Below, one piece after another: positions 40,316 to 51,152 of a stretch of 64,000 bases of DNA. Location of the stretch: NCBI GenBank assembly GCA_025331125.1, contig JAOALB010000031.1:62001-126000 (forward strand). The letters run 5' to 3'. Under the pieces are notes generated by a model. It searched no databases. It had not been told where the DNA came from and worked only from the letters and a program-made list of their open reading frames with translations. The stretch's first letter is position 1; each line of letters opens with the position of its first letter. Source of the stretch: Mycogone perniciosa (lineage: Eukaryota; Ascomycota; Sordariomycetes; Hypocreales; Hypocreaceae). The position numbers were made by a program, and so were the translations under genes.

Positions 40316-40960
40316 ATGGGCATGACCCATGATGAACTATCTCGCTTTGGAGTAACTAGAGTGACGCTACGAACGCATAATCACCATTGTCCTAGCAGCC
40401 ATCTGGTACAAGAAGACAGTAGGCCAAAGATAGCTCAGATCAGAGGGTTCTATGACGACTTCCAGTCTATGGTGAGATATCAGCTGATCAGACGAGCGGA
40501 AGGAAGTTTCTGATGGCTCCGCTTTGTAATGAACGAGCTTGCGAAGAAGAGAGCACGGCCTCAAGTTGAAGAGACCCCGGCTTCTATTACTCCGGCCCTT
40601 CATAAGATGTATGTTCAGACGTTGCGTCAGATTGAGCGAGAAGTGGGAGCTGCCCCATCGCCGGTATTACAATGGCTCGCGCTCGCCTTTCAGCTTCCCT
40701 CAATCGATGAACTGGCGTGTGTTGGCGTCAAAAGCTTGTCAATACAAAGGATAAGGAGATGGCAAAAGAGACACTATTGACATTGGCCAATCGAAGGGAC
40801 GCGAGGGGATGGTACGTTTCTCCTCGATTGGGATGCGAATATTTATGCTAAAGGTGGTAACAGGGACACAGCGCTCGTTCAAGCGGCACGCCAGAGGCAC
40901 TAAACAATTGTGCGACTACAACTTCAGTAAGGTGCTAAAGTCAACACCCATAGTTTTCTT
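40316..40960 (+). pseudogene. NACHT-ankyrin (NLR-like STAND) protein relic
   Basis: One frame carries, in order, a stretch like the end of a NACHT domain (MVRYQLIRRAEGSF), the winged-helix segment LHKMYVQTLRQIE...VLQWLALAFQLPSIDELA typical of fungal NACHT-ankyrin proteins, and an ankyrin remnant FLLDWDANIYAKGG...DTALVQAARQRH. The frame is broken by TGA at 40511 and 40778 and TAA at 40901 and 40928. The stops at 40901 and 40928 sit where CAA (Gln) would fit. The N-terminal effector and P-loop are absent, and the winged helix and ankyrin are unusually close, implying internal deletion. In the family, such proteins act in heterokaryon incompatibility and innate-type sensing. This copy is dead. 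It is the first genic sequence beyond the transposon block. Confidence 0.72.
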
Positions 40961-43287
40961 CTAGTGTTCGAAGTTAAACCCACCTAACCCGACTTTGCCG
41001 GATATTACAATCGGCCACCCATGAGATGTGGAGTGACTAAGTTGCGGAAAATAATGACTTGTAAATTGAAGAGCTGTTTGTCCGTTGATTCTGCATACAC
41101 AGCAATTTGGGAACGCGCCTCGAGCACAACGGACGGCCTGGTACAGAGAGGGAAAGCGGATGACGGCTTCTCCAAATAGGCAAATATCCCTAATCTAATT
41201 TCCAAAATTTCTCGACATAGTTCATGATAAAAGTGGAATTGGGTTATTATAGACAATGCCTTTTTGTCTGTAAAATCTTTGACAGTTTTGCTGAAGAAGG
41301 CCATCACGCACCGACCTGACTTAGGGTTGCTACCATGTCGGCACTGAGCATCGACAAGTTCCGGAACTACTATCCACTTCTCGCGTGTGATATGGAGCAC
41401 CTTAAAGTTGCTAAGGGAGATAACGATGTGTCCGTATCGACAAAGAACTGGAGACAGCCGCGATCAATATGGAGAACGAAACATGGAAACTCCTATCTCA
41501 GACAATGCTTCCTAGGAACTAGGTACAAGAGGGGCACTGATAAGTGGCCTCCTTCATAACATAGAGCATTGGGTTGTGGGTACTGCCCTGTAACACGTGA
41601 CAAAAGAGGTGATAGCCGAATGCGAACAATGCGATATCAGCTTAGACCGGCAGAGTAGGATATTGTGTGGCCAGTGATCCCGCCCTTTCTACGGAGTATT
41701 AGTGCTACCAATATTTTGGGCTCGTCACGTTATTGGAAACCCGTGTTGGGTAAGTGCTGTCATCAATGGCCCTTCGCTAGATTGAAGTGGGCCGCCTATG
41801 GTTTGGGTTGGGTTATCTAGAACATTAAGGAAGCCCCAGCTCGCTTCGACTGTACCGCCCCTCGCAATAGCGTAAGGATGTTGTCCTGCAGATGTGTCAA
41901 ACCGCTGTGTCGGGTTAGCAAAAGTTGAGCGTACACCTCAGTAATTATAACTGATCGCGTGACTTATATGTAGGACTCTGAGAGTGGCCCAGGATGAGAA
42001 TGACGTCCATTCGTTTATACCCATGAGAAGAAATGAGTGTACGGCACCTTCACTCAATTGTCCTCTAAGTGAATTGTCTGAACAATCTCCGAGATAATGG
42101 GCGGACCCTCGTATCGTAGAAAACCTACGTGACCGGCCTCCGCTGCAGCAGAATACCCCCGATCCTACTACTACCTACCCCCACCTACTGCATTGGCCTC
42201 ATAGACAGTTTATGTTAAGCGTACTAGGAGGGTCTCAAGATGGATCTTTTATCCCCGTGCCCACTTCGCTAGGATACGAGCACCGGAATTGTCAAATTTG
42301 AGAAGCCCCTAGTGGCAACCCACACATACCGGAGTAGAAGCCGCAGCAACACAAACCAGCCATATGCGAAATAGCTGCAAACCACTTGTTCTGGTAGAGG
42401 TAAAAGAGTGGGAGGAGGACGTGGTAGAGGTGGCGGAACGAAATGGGGTGCTTGAAACCAGCTAGAGCAATTTATTGCCTAGCAAGCAAGACGAGGAGGC
42501 GTCTCATACTGTCCTGTCCCACACAAGTTCCTCCTAAAAGTTTTTATCTGATCATCTTATCAATCTCGTCTAATCAGTCCCCACAGCTCCAAGGGGCTAA
42601 GCTGTAACTAAGCTTTTCGGGCCACTTCCGCACGAACAAGCTTTCCGTCAACTTCGATAAGTTCCTAATTTCTTACAGAGAGAATGAAACCAATCAAGAA
42701 TAACATTGCTAATAATGCGGCTGCATTTGATCTCTGAAAAACGGCATAATCCGAGGCATTATATGGAAGCTTCCTTTGTGGTTGTTTTCCTAAGACATGG
42801 CGAGGTGATCACACCATGTGCTAGCTCCACGTCTCCATGGACGATGGGTTGATAGTGGAGCTGGCCACTGCTCCGTGGATCATTTCTTATTGCTCCGAAT
42901 CGCCGCTTCGTTGTAGTCCGTGTCGTGCTGAACAGGGCAAAAGATCCTTTTCATGCAGAAGATTTTTCCCATCGCTTCTGATGGTCAATGAGCCATCCAA
43001 TCGGCCAACTCTACGAGCTAAATGGCGCGCTTTACTGCATGTGAAGCATCGTAACGTCTGTATATCACGAAGGTAATAGCCGAATATCAGAGTATGTTGA
43101 GGCATTTGATGGTTTCCCCGGCGGCGTTTGAGTCGACTCTGCGGCCGGTTTCGGTACGAGTGTGTGCCATAAGAAGAACAAGTCCCGTCCAATCTTGGCA
43201 TTTGGCCCCTGGTTTCCCAAAGTCGTATTTTCCTCGGGTTTTCGAACAGCTGATTGTCGTTCCAGCTAGTCGAGACCTCTTTCCAAC
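40961..43287. other. Intergenic or degenerate DNA, no gene recognised
   Basis: Composition is normal, but reading frames are short and on both strands. The longest (41005-41400 and 42887-43300, both minus) match nothing I recognise. It may hold further remains of the ankyrin gene. The right part is the promoter of the ferric reductase, with CCAAT boxes near 42,995 and 43,189. Confidence 0.5.
42544..42552 (-). promoter_or_regulatory. Candidate iron-GATA (SreA/SRE-type) site
   Basis: The minus strand reads ATCAGATAA, an exact match to the ATCWGATAA consensus of fungal iron-responsive GATA repressors. A second GATA core (rc of ttatcaat) lies 6 bp to the right. It is about 740 bp upstream of the ferric reductase start, whose family is commonly repressed by SreA under iron sufficiency. 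Function here is inferred. Confidence 0.4.
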
Positions 43288-45555
43288 ATGCCGTGTTCAA
43301 CGCTGGTCTTCAGGCTCCTCTCTATTTCATCACTCTTTCTGAGTGTCTGGGCAGGGGGAGTTACCAGCTATGGTGAGGACTTTGGCTTCATCGGCTACGG
43401 CATTAAGCTGTACGACCCATTGTGTGCTTGGTCATGTATGTTTTGCAATTCAGCACCCTTGAACTGCACAACCGAAGCCTTGGCGGTCACAGTTCCGGAA
43501 AAGAGATCCCTTGATACCGACGAGACTCCACAATATCCATCTGGGCCTGGATGGAACGTGACCCTTGCACCAACACCGCAGTGCCAGGTGGAAAACGACT
43601 TTTTCCTCCAGACTGTTGCTTATTGCATGAAGTCTAGATGCACTGATATCCCACTCATCAAGCTAGAGAAGTTCTGGGATGCCAGCGTTCCGTGGGCGTG
43701 GACAGGGGACAAGGCGTCTTTGCCAATTGGAAGGCAGAGTTATACGCAGGTTCTGGCAGCTATCAAGGAAACTCCGACGCAACTATTGAACAACACCGTT
43801 TTTCTGAACTACACAGCCGTCACCCCCGATGAGACATACCTACCGGATCATCAGGCTCGCCTCAACTATGCAAACAATGAATTACCAAATGAGAAGTACG
43901 GCTTTATCATATTAATCTCTGGTGTGGCTATTCCCATTGGGCTTTCATTTCTCCGCTTCTTACCTTGGCCGTCATCATGGGCCGCCAAGTTCAGCGCCTA
44001 TGTTATCGACCCACCTCTGGTGGGCAGCCAGCACTCAACGCCAATTTGGGGCTTGGGTATCATGCCGACTCGCGGACAAGCCATATTTATTGCCTATTTT
44101 TGGATTATTAACATCATCTTCACGGCATGTGGCTATGAGGTTATCTCCACCTTTTTCTATCCCACCCAAGAGGAGGCAGTCGATACCTACGTCGCCAATC
44201 GAAATGGTGTCTTGAGTCTTGCCCACTTACCGCTTGTGTTTCTATACGCTGGACGAAATAACCTCTTGTTGTGGCTGACAAACTGGTCTCAATCGACCTT
44301 CTTGCTGCTTCACCGTTGGACGGCGTTCCTTTGCATGCTCCATGCCGTCCTCCACAGCTTGGTCTACCTCCACATGGCAGTTGCCCAAGTCCGCGGCTAC
44401 GTTTATTCCGAGGTAGCTGTGGAGCCATATTGGTACTGGGGCATCATTGGCACTCTGTCCATGGTAATCCTGGTAGTTGCCTCAGCTCAGCCAATCCGAC
44501 AAAGGGTTTACGAGCTTTTTCTTGCGATTCATATTGCCATGGCAGTTATGACGATTGTGGGCTGCTACTATCATGTGGTAATTTTATATGGCTTCGATTG
44601 GGGACATCAAACCTGGCTGTACATTTCGATCGCCGTATGGGCTTTTGACCGCGTTGTCCGTTGGGCACGAAGCTTCCGAGGGGGGATCAAGCGCGCATAT
44701 CTTACACCCATTGATGATCAATATTATCGCCTGGATATACCGGGAGCAACCGCGTCTGGCCATGTTTATCTGCACTTCCCGACCATAAGCCTCTGGCGAG
44801 TTTGGGAGAATCATCCCTTTTCTGTTGGCGGCGTGACTCGGAGCAGAATTCCCTCCTTAACTGACTATAGTCTTGGGGCAAGCACAGATCGCGAACCAAG
44901 CAAAGAGGTTCAGGTTGGCATCAACCAGGATAGCGACTCACCCACGGAGTCTGATTCTGTACAACAACAACCTGGTACATCTGCCGAAGGCGGCATCGTG
45001 CTGTTTGTTCGTAAGCACAACGGTATCACGTCAAAGATTCCGAAATACTGCGACAATATTACTGGAGCTCTAGTCATTGTGGAAGGATCCTACGGTCCTG
45101 GCACAACTTTCCTACAGGGTGGTCACATAACTCCAACTCATGAGTTTCCGAATATTCTGTGCATTGCCGGTGGTGTGGGCGTCACGGGCGTTATGCCGTC
45201 GCTAGACAGCTTCTCTGTCGTCGCAAATCCACTGGGTTCCAAGAAAATCTACTGGGGTGTCCGCTCCATGCCTCTTGTACACGCTGTAGAGAACATGCTA
45301 GGATATGACGGCAAAGATTCGTTGGAGAGGAGATGGGGCGATGTCAACGTAACCCTATCAGTGGGCGAGAGGCTAGATCTGAGAGCGATATTGGAGAGGG
45401 AGTTGAGATCACAGAAAGGAGGGACAACAGTTGTTGTCTGTGGACCTACGGGGATGGCTGACGACGTTCGGTGTATTGTGTCGGGCATTTCGAGACATGA
45501 TGGAGATGAGGGACCCGTTCTTGTGCAGCTTGTAGTGGAAAGCTTCTCGTGGTGA
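43288..45555 (+). CDS. Ferric/cupric-chelate reductase (FRE family)
   Basis: The 755-residue intronless protein should be a plasma-membrane flavocytochrome that moves electrons from NADPH via FAD and two hemes to extracellular Fe(III) or Cu(II) for high-affinity uptake. A signal peptide (about 1-23) is followed by the family's Cys-rich N-terminus (GYGIKLYDPLCAWSC). Six or seven membrane helices follow from about residue 205. The heme ligands are present with canonical 14-residue spacing in two helices: H342/H356 and H415/H429. The FAD motif HPFSVGG starts at 509, the NADPH motif AGGVGVTG at 627 and CGPTGM at 718; the C-terminus VVESFSW is typical. A poorly conserved, Ser/Gln-rich linker (about 525-570) lies between the FAD and NADPH parts. 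All key residues are present, so it looks functional. A candidate iron-GATA site lies upstream. Metal specificity cannot be told from sequence. Confidence 0.95.
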   Translation: MPCSTLVFRLLSISSLFLSVWAGGVTSYGEDFGFIGYGIKLYDPLCAWSCMFCNSAPLNCTTEALAVTVPEKRSLDTDETPQYPSGPGWNVTLAPTPQCQVENDFFLQTVAYCMKSRCTDIPLIKLEKFWDASVPWAWTGDKASLPIGRQSYTQVLAAIKETPTQLLNNTVFLNYTAVTPDETYLPDHQARLNYANNELPNEKYGFIILISGVAIPIGLSFLRFLPWPSSWAAKFSAYVIDPPLVGSQHSTPIWGLGIMPTRGQAIFIAYFWIINIIFTACGYEVISTFFYPTQEEAVDTYVANRNGVLSLAHLPLVFLYAGRNNLLLWLTNWSQSTFLLLHRWTAFLCMLHAVLHSLVYLHMAVAQVRGYVYSEVAVEPYWYWGIIGTLSMVILVVASAQPIRQRVYELFLAIHIAMAVMTIVGCYYHVVILYGFDWGHQTWLYISIAVWAFDRVVRWARSFRGGIKRAYLTPIDDQYYRLDIPGATASGHVYLHFPTISLWRVWENHPFSVGGVTRSRIPSLTDYSLGASTDREPSKEVQVGINQDSDSPTESDSVQQQPGTSAEGGIVLFVRKHNGITSKIPKYCDNITGALVIVEGSYGPGTTFLQGGHITPTHEFPNILCIAGGVGVTGVMPSLDSFSVVANPLGSKKIYWGVRSMPLVHAVENMLGYDGKDSLERRWGDVNVTLSVGERLDLRAILERELRSQKGGTTVVVCGPTGMADDVRCIVSGISRHDGDEGPVLVQLVVESFSW

Positions 45556-46893
45556 ATACGAGATGAAAAGAATAATACTTTTGGTCTACGATGAGGAATC
45601 TATGAGAGAAGACGATAATCTTAGACCGACTATATCCTGAACGTGTGGTATTGGATAATGGAGTGCCTGCCTGGCTGATTGGTGATGACCGTGATATTGT
45701 AGCACCTGAAATATTATAAATTAATGACAAACCTCAATAAATATTTATGGTTTCAGAGATACTATACGCCTCTATTTTATGGATGAAAATTTAGAAAATT
45801 GAATCACTATATATGGACCTGCTGTAGGACACTGATCGGGGCCCAAGAGGGCTGCAATGAAAACATCACGGATGCCAGCTCGGACATCGGATTCCGCAGT
45901 GCCGGCATTGCTATTCATAGTCTATATGCTGTTTTTCATGTGGAGAGGTCCATCATGTAATTCCCTGCATATTCTTTTCTCAAGTCATAAATCGGAAGGA
46001 TCTGTCCGTCATACCCTCGTTGATCACCACAGTCATCTTGGTGACCCTACCTTCTATGCTTCCTTCAGACCTTTTACACACCAGCCACATGGCTACAGCT
46101 CCTTTACTCTCCTGAATTACAGCAGAGTCCAAGACTCTTCGACACCTTTCATCATCAGCAAAGTTGTACCCACAAAATAGCAGACCAAACCACCAGTACG
46201 TACATTTCTTCCGCCCTAATTTGAGTCCTTTCTTCAACTTCATGATACACATTTCGACAGAGATGTTGGGTATGCTATACACATCCAATCTCCTTCTTTG
46301 CCCCTGTATTGATTTGCGTCTCAAGCAAGAGGCTGAACGAGTAGGTATTCCTATCCTTCATCAGAGAGGCCCGTACAACAGTGAGTGTTTTGGTATAACA
46401 TATTCCGCATATACTGATAGCTTCTAGAGGAATTAAAAGTATATTGGACTTTCTGGCACTCAGCTGTCGTGCTCTGTACTAACATCTAGTGAGTACTGCG
46501 TGGAAGAAGCAGGGCCACTCAGGCCGCCAATGTTGGTTTCACCCCAATGACAAGGTATAGATTGCCTTTGCTTTCTCCAGTTTTCAGTATATAGTGGGTA
46601 CATACTGCATTTACTTTAGGGCAAGAGTGTGGGTTATTTACGGCAATAAGAGCGGTCTATAGCTTATGATCATGGTGGAGCCCTGGTGTTAGCCGATCAG
46701 CCACTTCTCATATAAGCTCTGCTGGACTTGGATGACACAATAGAGTTTGCGGGGGAAATCTCTTCATGTCGGTGCCAATACACAAATAAGTCCCATGATT
46801 CTCTTCTTTTTCTTTTTGTTCATTCTGCATTCTGCCCCTCGTACTATTCATTCTACAGTCCATTTCCTTAAGAGCACTCCCGCTAGAACCGTC
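45556..46893. other. Intergenic, no gene recognised
   Basis: The first ~250 bp are AT-rich and likely hold the 3' untranslated region of the ferric reductase. Overlapping short frames at 45,857-46,427 on both strands have no recognisable domain. The last part is the 5' region of the F-box-like gene. Confidence 0.6.
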
Positions 46894-48732
46894 ATGATGT
46901 TGACCGGGCCTCTCAGTCTCTCCAACGAGGTGTTGCTCATGATCTTGAAGAGCGCTCCTGACCCGCCTACTCTTTACTCCTTGATATGCACTCACTCGGT
47001 ATTTGCGAAAGTATTCGATCTTGACTCTGCCAGGATTGTCGAGTCCATCATCGAGGCCTCGCTACACAAGAAACTCCAACCCTTTCCTAGATGGATGGCC
47101 ATTCTTGGCTCCCTCAAGACTTCTCATAGCACCTATATGCCAGGTCCGACGCCTAGAATCACTTTGAAGGATTTCACAAGGCGCTACAAGGAGTTGCATC
47201 CCTCTGGCCGACCGAATTTTGTGCCAGAAATACTTCCCTCCTTAACCGGAACCGAAGGCCCGAGGTATGCCTTGATCGTCGCCGCTCGCATCCAGCGGCT
47301 CGAGAATATCTGTCTGGTCCAGATGCTTGATAACATCAAAGACATGAAGCTTTCATATCCCAAGGATGCCAACTTCCAATTCAATCACTCGTGGGCGTCA
47401 AAGCAGTTTCCGCCTTCAGTATCCTTCAACGCTTCGGCTACTTGGGCACCCTCATAGGTTGAGCGACACCGCGTCCAACGCGCTCTGTGGCGGCTGATGG
47501 CTAGTTGGAATGCCCACATCACCTTTGCTGGGCTACCACTTGACATGGGCGACTTACGCAACAACTCGGAGTATTGGCGCCAGACATTTCGTGATGGCGC
47601 TGATTTTTCTACGGGCCTTCTAGTGGGAAAGTGGCTTCGACCTGACATTCAAGGAGACGTCTTGGACAGCGTCAACGATACTCTTCACGGTGTTCTGGGA
47701 TGTTCTCCAACACTCTTTTTCATTTCGGAGCTGAAAGGAGACCAAAGTGTTCCAGCGAAGAGAAATCTCTCGGCTATGTACGACAGGACATTGAAAATTG
47801 CCGCCTATGAAGAATGGGCACAGCAGCGTGAGCCAAGAGACAGCATGGAAGGTAAAATTCTGGACCAGACCCAGCGACATCTCTAGAGCCACAACTACGC
47901 CATGGGGTTTTTCTTCACCAAGTACTGTGACCACCCGATCAGAGGGGGGTTGTCTAAGCGCGATTTTCGGGCCTTCTCGAGCCTTGGACTTGCTATATGG
48001 GATAACAAAAGACTGGGTCACATGGGTCTTGCGCCACTTCCAGTCGTTACTCTTTCGGATCCTCCGGTCAACCTCCTAGAACGAAGCATCGACAGCCAAT
48101 TACACATTTGGAGGAGTATGTTCATCCAAGAACTGCGAAGAACCAAGAAGATGGACTTTGGCTACCAGATGTCTCAGGGAGTTCAAGAGCAACTTCGTCT
48201 ATCGAAAAATCGAAAAACCTTTGATTCTGGGCTACTACAACAGTGCCTCCCATATCCCAAGCGTTCTATGTGCACTTGGTGCTGGAGTTGTGAGCACAAA
48301 AGCCCCGAAGATTGCTGGTTTCACGACCCTACCGGTAGAGGCTGTGGACCCGTGCACGAGTTTTCGGAGCCATACTATCATAATAGAGCCGTTTGGATTG
48401 TGGAGCGGATTATGGAGCGGATTATGGAGAAAGATCTTGAAAGATACGAGGTACATATGGAAGAAAACTACTGCCCATCAAAAGAGGATGTCTTGGCCTT
48501 GGAAAAAGGGCAGATGATGACCCGAGCCAACTGGTGTCGTACGCTTGCCAGAAGAGCTGCTGGAAGGCTGGCTGAGAGATTTGCTGAACTTTTTAACAGA
48601 GCTGGGACGTCGTTGGAGCCAAGTTTTAATTGCCGTCGAACATGCCCGTTTATGGTTTACAGCCCAGAAGGATCACAAACGTTGGCTCAGGTACAAACGC
48701 CACAGGGAGCATTAAATAAAATGTACATATAG
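46894..48732 (+). pseudogene. F-box-like protein gene with two in-frame TAG codons
   Basis: A single frame of 613 codons runs from the Met-Met start at 46894/46897 to TAG at 48730. It is interrupted by TAG at codon 188 (47455-47457) and codon 331 (47884-47886). Both sides of each stop clearly belong together: TWAPS-stop-VERHRVQRALWRLMASW and QTQRHL-stop-SHNYAMGFFFTKYC. The N-terminus (LSLSNEVLLMILKSAPDPP) looks like an F-box, which recruits targets to SCF ubiquitin ligases. A Cys/His cluster (CTWCWSCEHK...CWFHD...C, codons ~460-484) could bind zinc. A 12-bp duplication gives the repeat ERIMERIME (about 48400-48430). TGG-to-TAG and CAG-to-TAG are both single transitions. No intron removes either stop convincingly. 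Most likely a pseudogene; a short 187-residue product remains possible. Confidence 0.65.
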
Positions 48733-50673
48733 TTGTCAGGCTTTTCCTAGCAAATATGGGTTTTATTAATATAGATACCTCCTTAGAATCAAATACCCTC
48801 AAAATACCTACATTTCTTATTATAACTGAAGCCAAATTAATCCCTTAGGTTACCTCTGTAATTTGCAGTTCTATTACTAATATTCTGGTTTCTCCTCTAT
48901 ATAGACGTACGCTTCTCCTCCTTCAGTCAATTAAACTCATCTGCCGATGATCAGTATCTAACTAGTGTTTGCGATCCTCGTGTGTTCTAGTCGGTTTATG
49001 AAGTCTAGTCAATAATTTTGCATGTCAGACTCGATCCTTCGATCAAACGATAAGGACATAGATGCTATGACAACCGAGCCCTCGATGTAAGCCATTATGG
49101 AAGTGTCTCATGTCCGCCGATCTTGAGCAACTCAACTTGATGCTACACATAAAAGAGCACTCGGAAACCGCTTACATAGTCCGGATGACATATATGCTCC
49201 GAGAGGGCCGCACTCTGTAGACCAGAATTCCTTATTTAATGTGTTTTTATTTTTCTTCGTGTTCTTCATTATCCATTGTTCTTAAAAGAGAAAGAGAGCC
49301 TGGAACTAGACTTACAAGGCACCAGGAGTAAACTTTGCATCGGATAGAGCCTTGCACCTAGGCCCTCGCATTTTGTCTTGAGCGGGAGATAGAAGCCGAC
49401 ATGGTAAATACTGGGCATTCGACGACCATGTATAGCTTTATAGACACAAAAAAGGCAAATTAATCTCCATGAATCCTAACAATGCTATTTGAAAGCCCAA
49501 TAGATGTGTAGAATGTCGCAAAACGCCCAACAGAGGTATCGGTTTCCTCTGTCCTCTACAAAGTACCAACTACTAACAATTTGAACATACAGCCACCAAC
49601 CATAAAACAGATAAATAGATATGTGAAAGTAATGCCTATCGTGTACCTTCCAGAGTGCACTTGAGAATGCAGGTCGCAATCAAGGGACAGAAGTCACCTC
49701 ACAGAGGGAATACTGGGTCGCTGTGGTTGTCTTCCATCACAACGCCGCCGTTAGCTAACGGCTACGAGACGATTGGAACGCAGACACGTCACCTCTATAC
49801 TATTCATCGGAGCGACGGAGAAGATTGAAGTCCAAAGGCCTGCTGCGAAACTAGAAGGGCCCGCACAAGCATCCCGAGCTCTTCAAATATAACCAGGGCA
49901 AGATATCTTTGAATTACGCCCAAAGGAATCTCTAGTGACCAAAGGAATCTCCAGTGGCCAAAGAAATCTCCAGTGGCCAAAGAAATCTCCAGTGGCCAAA
50001 GAAATCTCCAGTGGCCAAAGAAATCCCTAGCGACTAAAGAAACTGTCATTGATTAGAACTATGCGGTGGTTACGTGAGACAGTGAACCTATGCCTAGTCT
50101 CTTCCCGTAGAATTGGCGTCAGGCGTCGGTCATTATGAGATTCCATTGACTCTTTTTCTCAGCCGAGCTATTTGGGTGAACATTCGGTTGGCCGTAAGTG
50201 AGTGGCTCTAGCATGGCCACAATCCCCTGGCACCTTCATGCATCTCTGGACAAGAAGCTATTTGGGTTAATTTGTTTCAAACTGGCTTCTTCAAGATGTT
50301 CAAAGAAAACTTAGCAAACTCACCACATTTCTTGAAACTAATTAGGTTCCGACTCGATGAATGGGATCAGGGCCTGTCTCCAGATCTTAATGGAATGGCT
50401 TTTCCAGAAGCTTCCGGATCGCCCGGAGACATCTCCAGACTATGATCACGAAGGAAGACGGAAAATTCTGGGCGGGGTTCAGCTGCAGTGTTGGTTTGGA
50501 ACACGATATTGTTGTGGGCTCATCTACTCCTTCGAGGTGCGAATTTCGCTTTCCCCTCAGTGCTTCAATCAACATTAAATTCCGATCAACACCTCTATCG
50601 ATATTAGAATCAGAACTTCAAGCGGTTGGAAATCAGATACATCACTATCTTTCCCAGGAATCAACAAATCAAC
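48733..50673. other. Intergenic with a 19-bp minisatellite
   Basis: No coding region is recognised on either strand. The short frames at 49,485-50,049 owe their length to the minisatellite. Two partly overlapping frames at 50,357-50,714 end at the ERG28-like first exon and look spurious. Confidence 0.6.
49920..50052. repeat. 19-bp minisatellite, about seven copies
   Basis: The unit ccaaagaaatctccagtgg repeats head to tail from 49920. The four central copies are almost identical and the outer ones are degenerate (ccaaaggaatctctagtga, ccaaatccctagcga type). Because 19 is not a multiple of 3, the frame through it cycles every 57 bp, giving an apparent 19-residue protein repeat on the minus strand that is not considered real. 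Confidence 0.85.
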
Positions 50674-51152
50674 ATGTTCACTTCATTTCTTCCTTCAATT
50701 TTACCGCGGGGTGACGGTTACCTGGAATACTTTCTCCTCTTTGTGATTCCTACGACCAAGCAACTCTACCAATGCTAACATGACAAAAAATCGTACGGCT
50801 CAGCACTCTCGCAATGATACATACATGCGTGTGCTACATGTCGTCTCCCCAAGTCTCCCTGGCGCAGTTCAGCGGCCCGGAAAAGCTGCAACCGAGTGGG
50901 TTATGCGCACGACTTTATGGGGTTAAGAATGTCTACACCAGCCTTATCCGCATATATGCTGCGTACAGCATCTCAAGCCCGCCACTCTATGCGTTAGCTA
51001 TGGTATCATTTGTCGGTGTCGTTTTTCTTAACGGCAGTGAGTGGCTCATCTACCGCACAGCAAGAGCTAAGGAATGTTTGCCTACATTGATTGCTCCTAC
51101 AACGGCATTGCTCTGGATGACATTACAACGGCGTCATTACATTGGAGCTTGA
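50674..51152 (+). CDS. ERG28-family endoplasmic-reticulum scaffold protein
   Basis: The second exon (50804-51152) encodes FSGPEKLQPSGLCARLYG, VKNVYTSLIRIYAAYSI, LYALAMVSFVGVVF, then GSEWLIYRTAR. This is the ERG28 order: a transmembrane IRLYAAY helix, then SEWL..RTA. In yeast Erg28 tethers the sterol C4-demethylation enzymes in the ER. A likely first exon is 50674-50742 (MFTSFLPSILPRGDGYLEY plus FLLF), with an intron 50743-50803 (GTGATT...GCTAAC...CAG). That junction leaves the frames out of step by one base. Either the start or splice differs, or there is a frameshift. With both parts it would be about 138 residues, the normal family size. It could be a diverged paralogue, since fungal ERG28 usually reads FGTWT rather than YGVKN. 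Confidence 0.6.

Noticed and set aside
42887..43300. 137-codon minus-strand frame upstream of the ferric reductase
   Set aside because: No recognisable domain, overlaps the ferric reductase start and promoter, and composition looks non-coding.
47390..47460. Intron removing the first TAG of the F-box-like gene
   Set aside because: Acceptor tcatag exists, but the only near donors give 39 nt or a poor gtgggc donor, no clear branch site is present, and the coding pattern runs straight through the stop.
47850..47890. Intron removing the second TAG (donor gtaaaa at about 47852)
   Set aside because: It would be only 35 nt, below fungal intron size, and would shift the frame that clearly continues after the stop.
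49804..50049. Minus-strand frame encoding an apparent 19-residue repeat protein
   Set aside because: The repeat is produced by the 19-bp minisatellite, whose frame cycles every three units; nothing else supports a gene.
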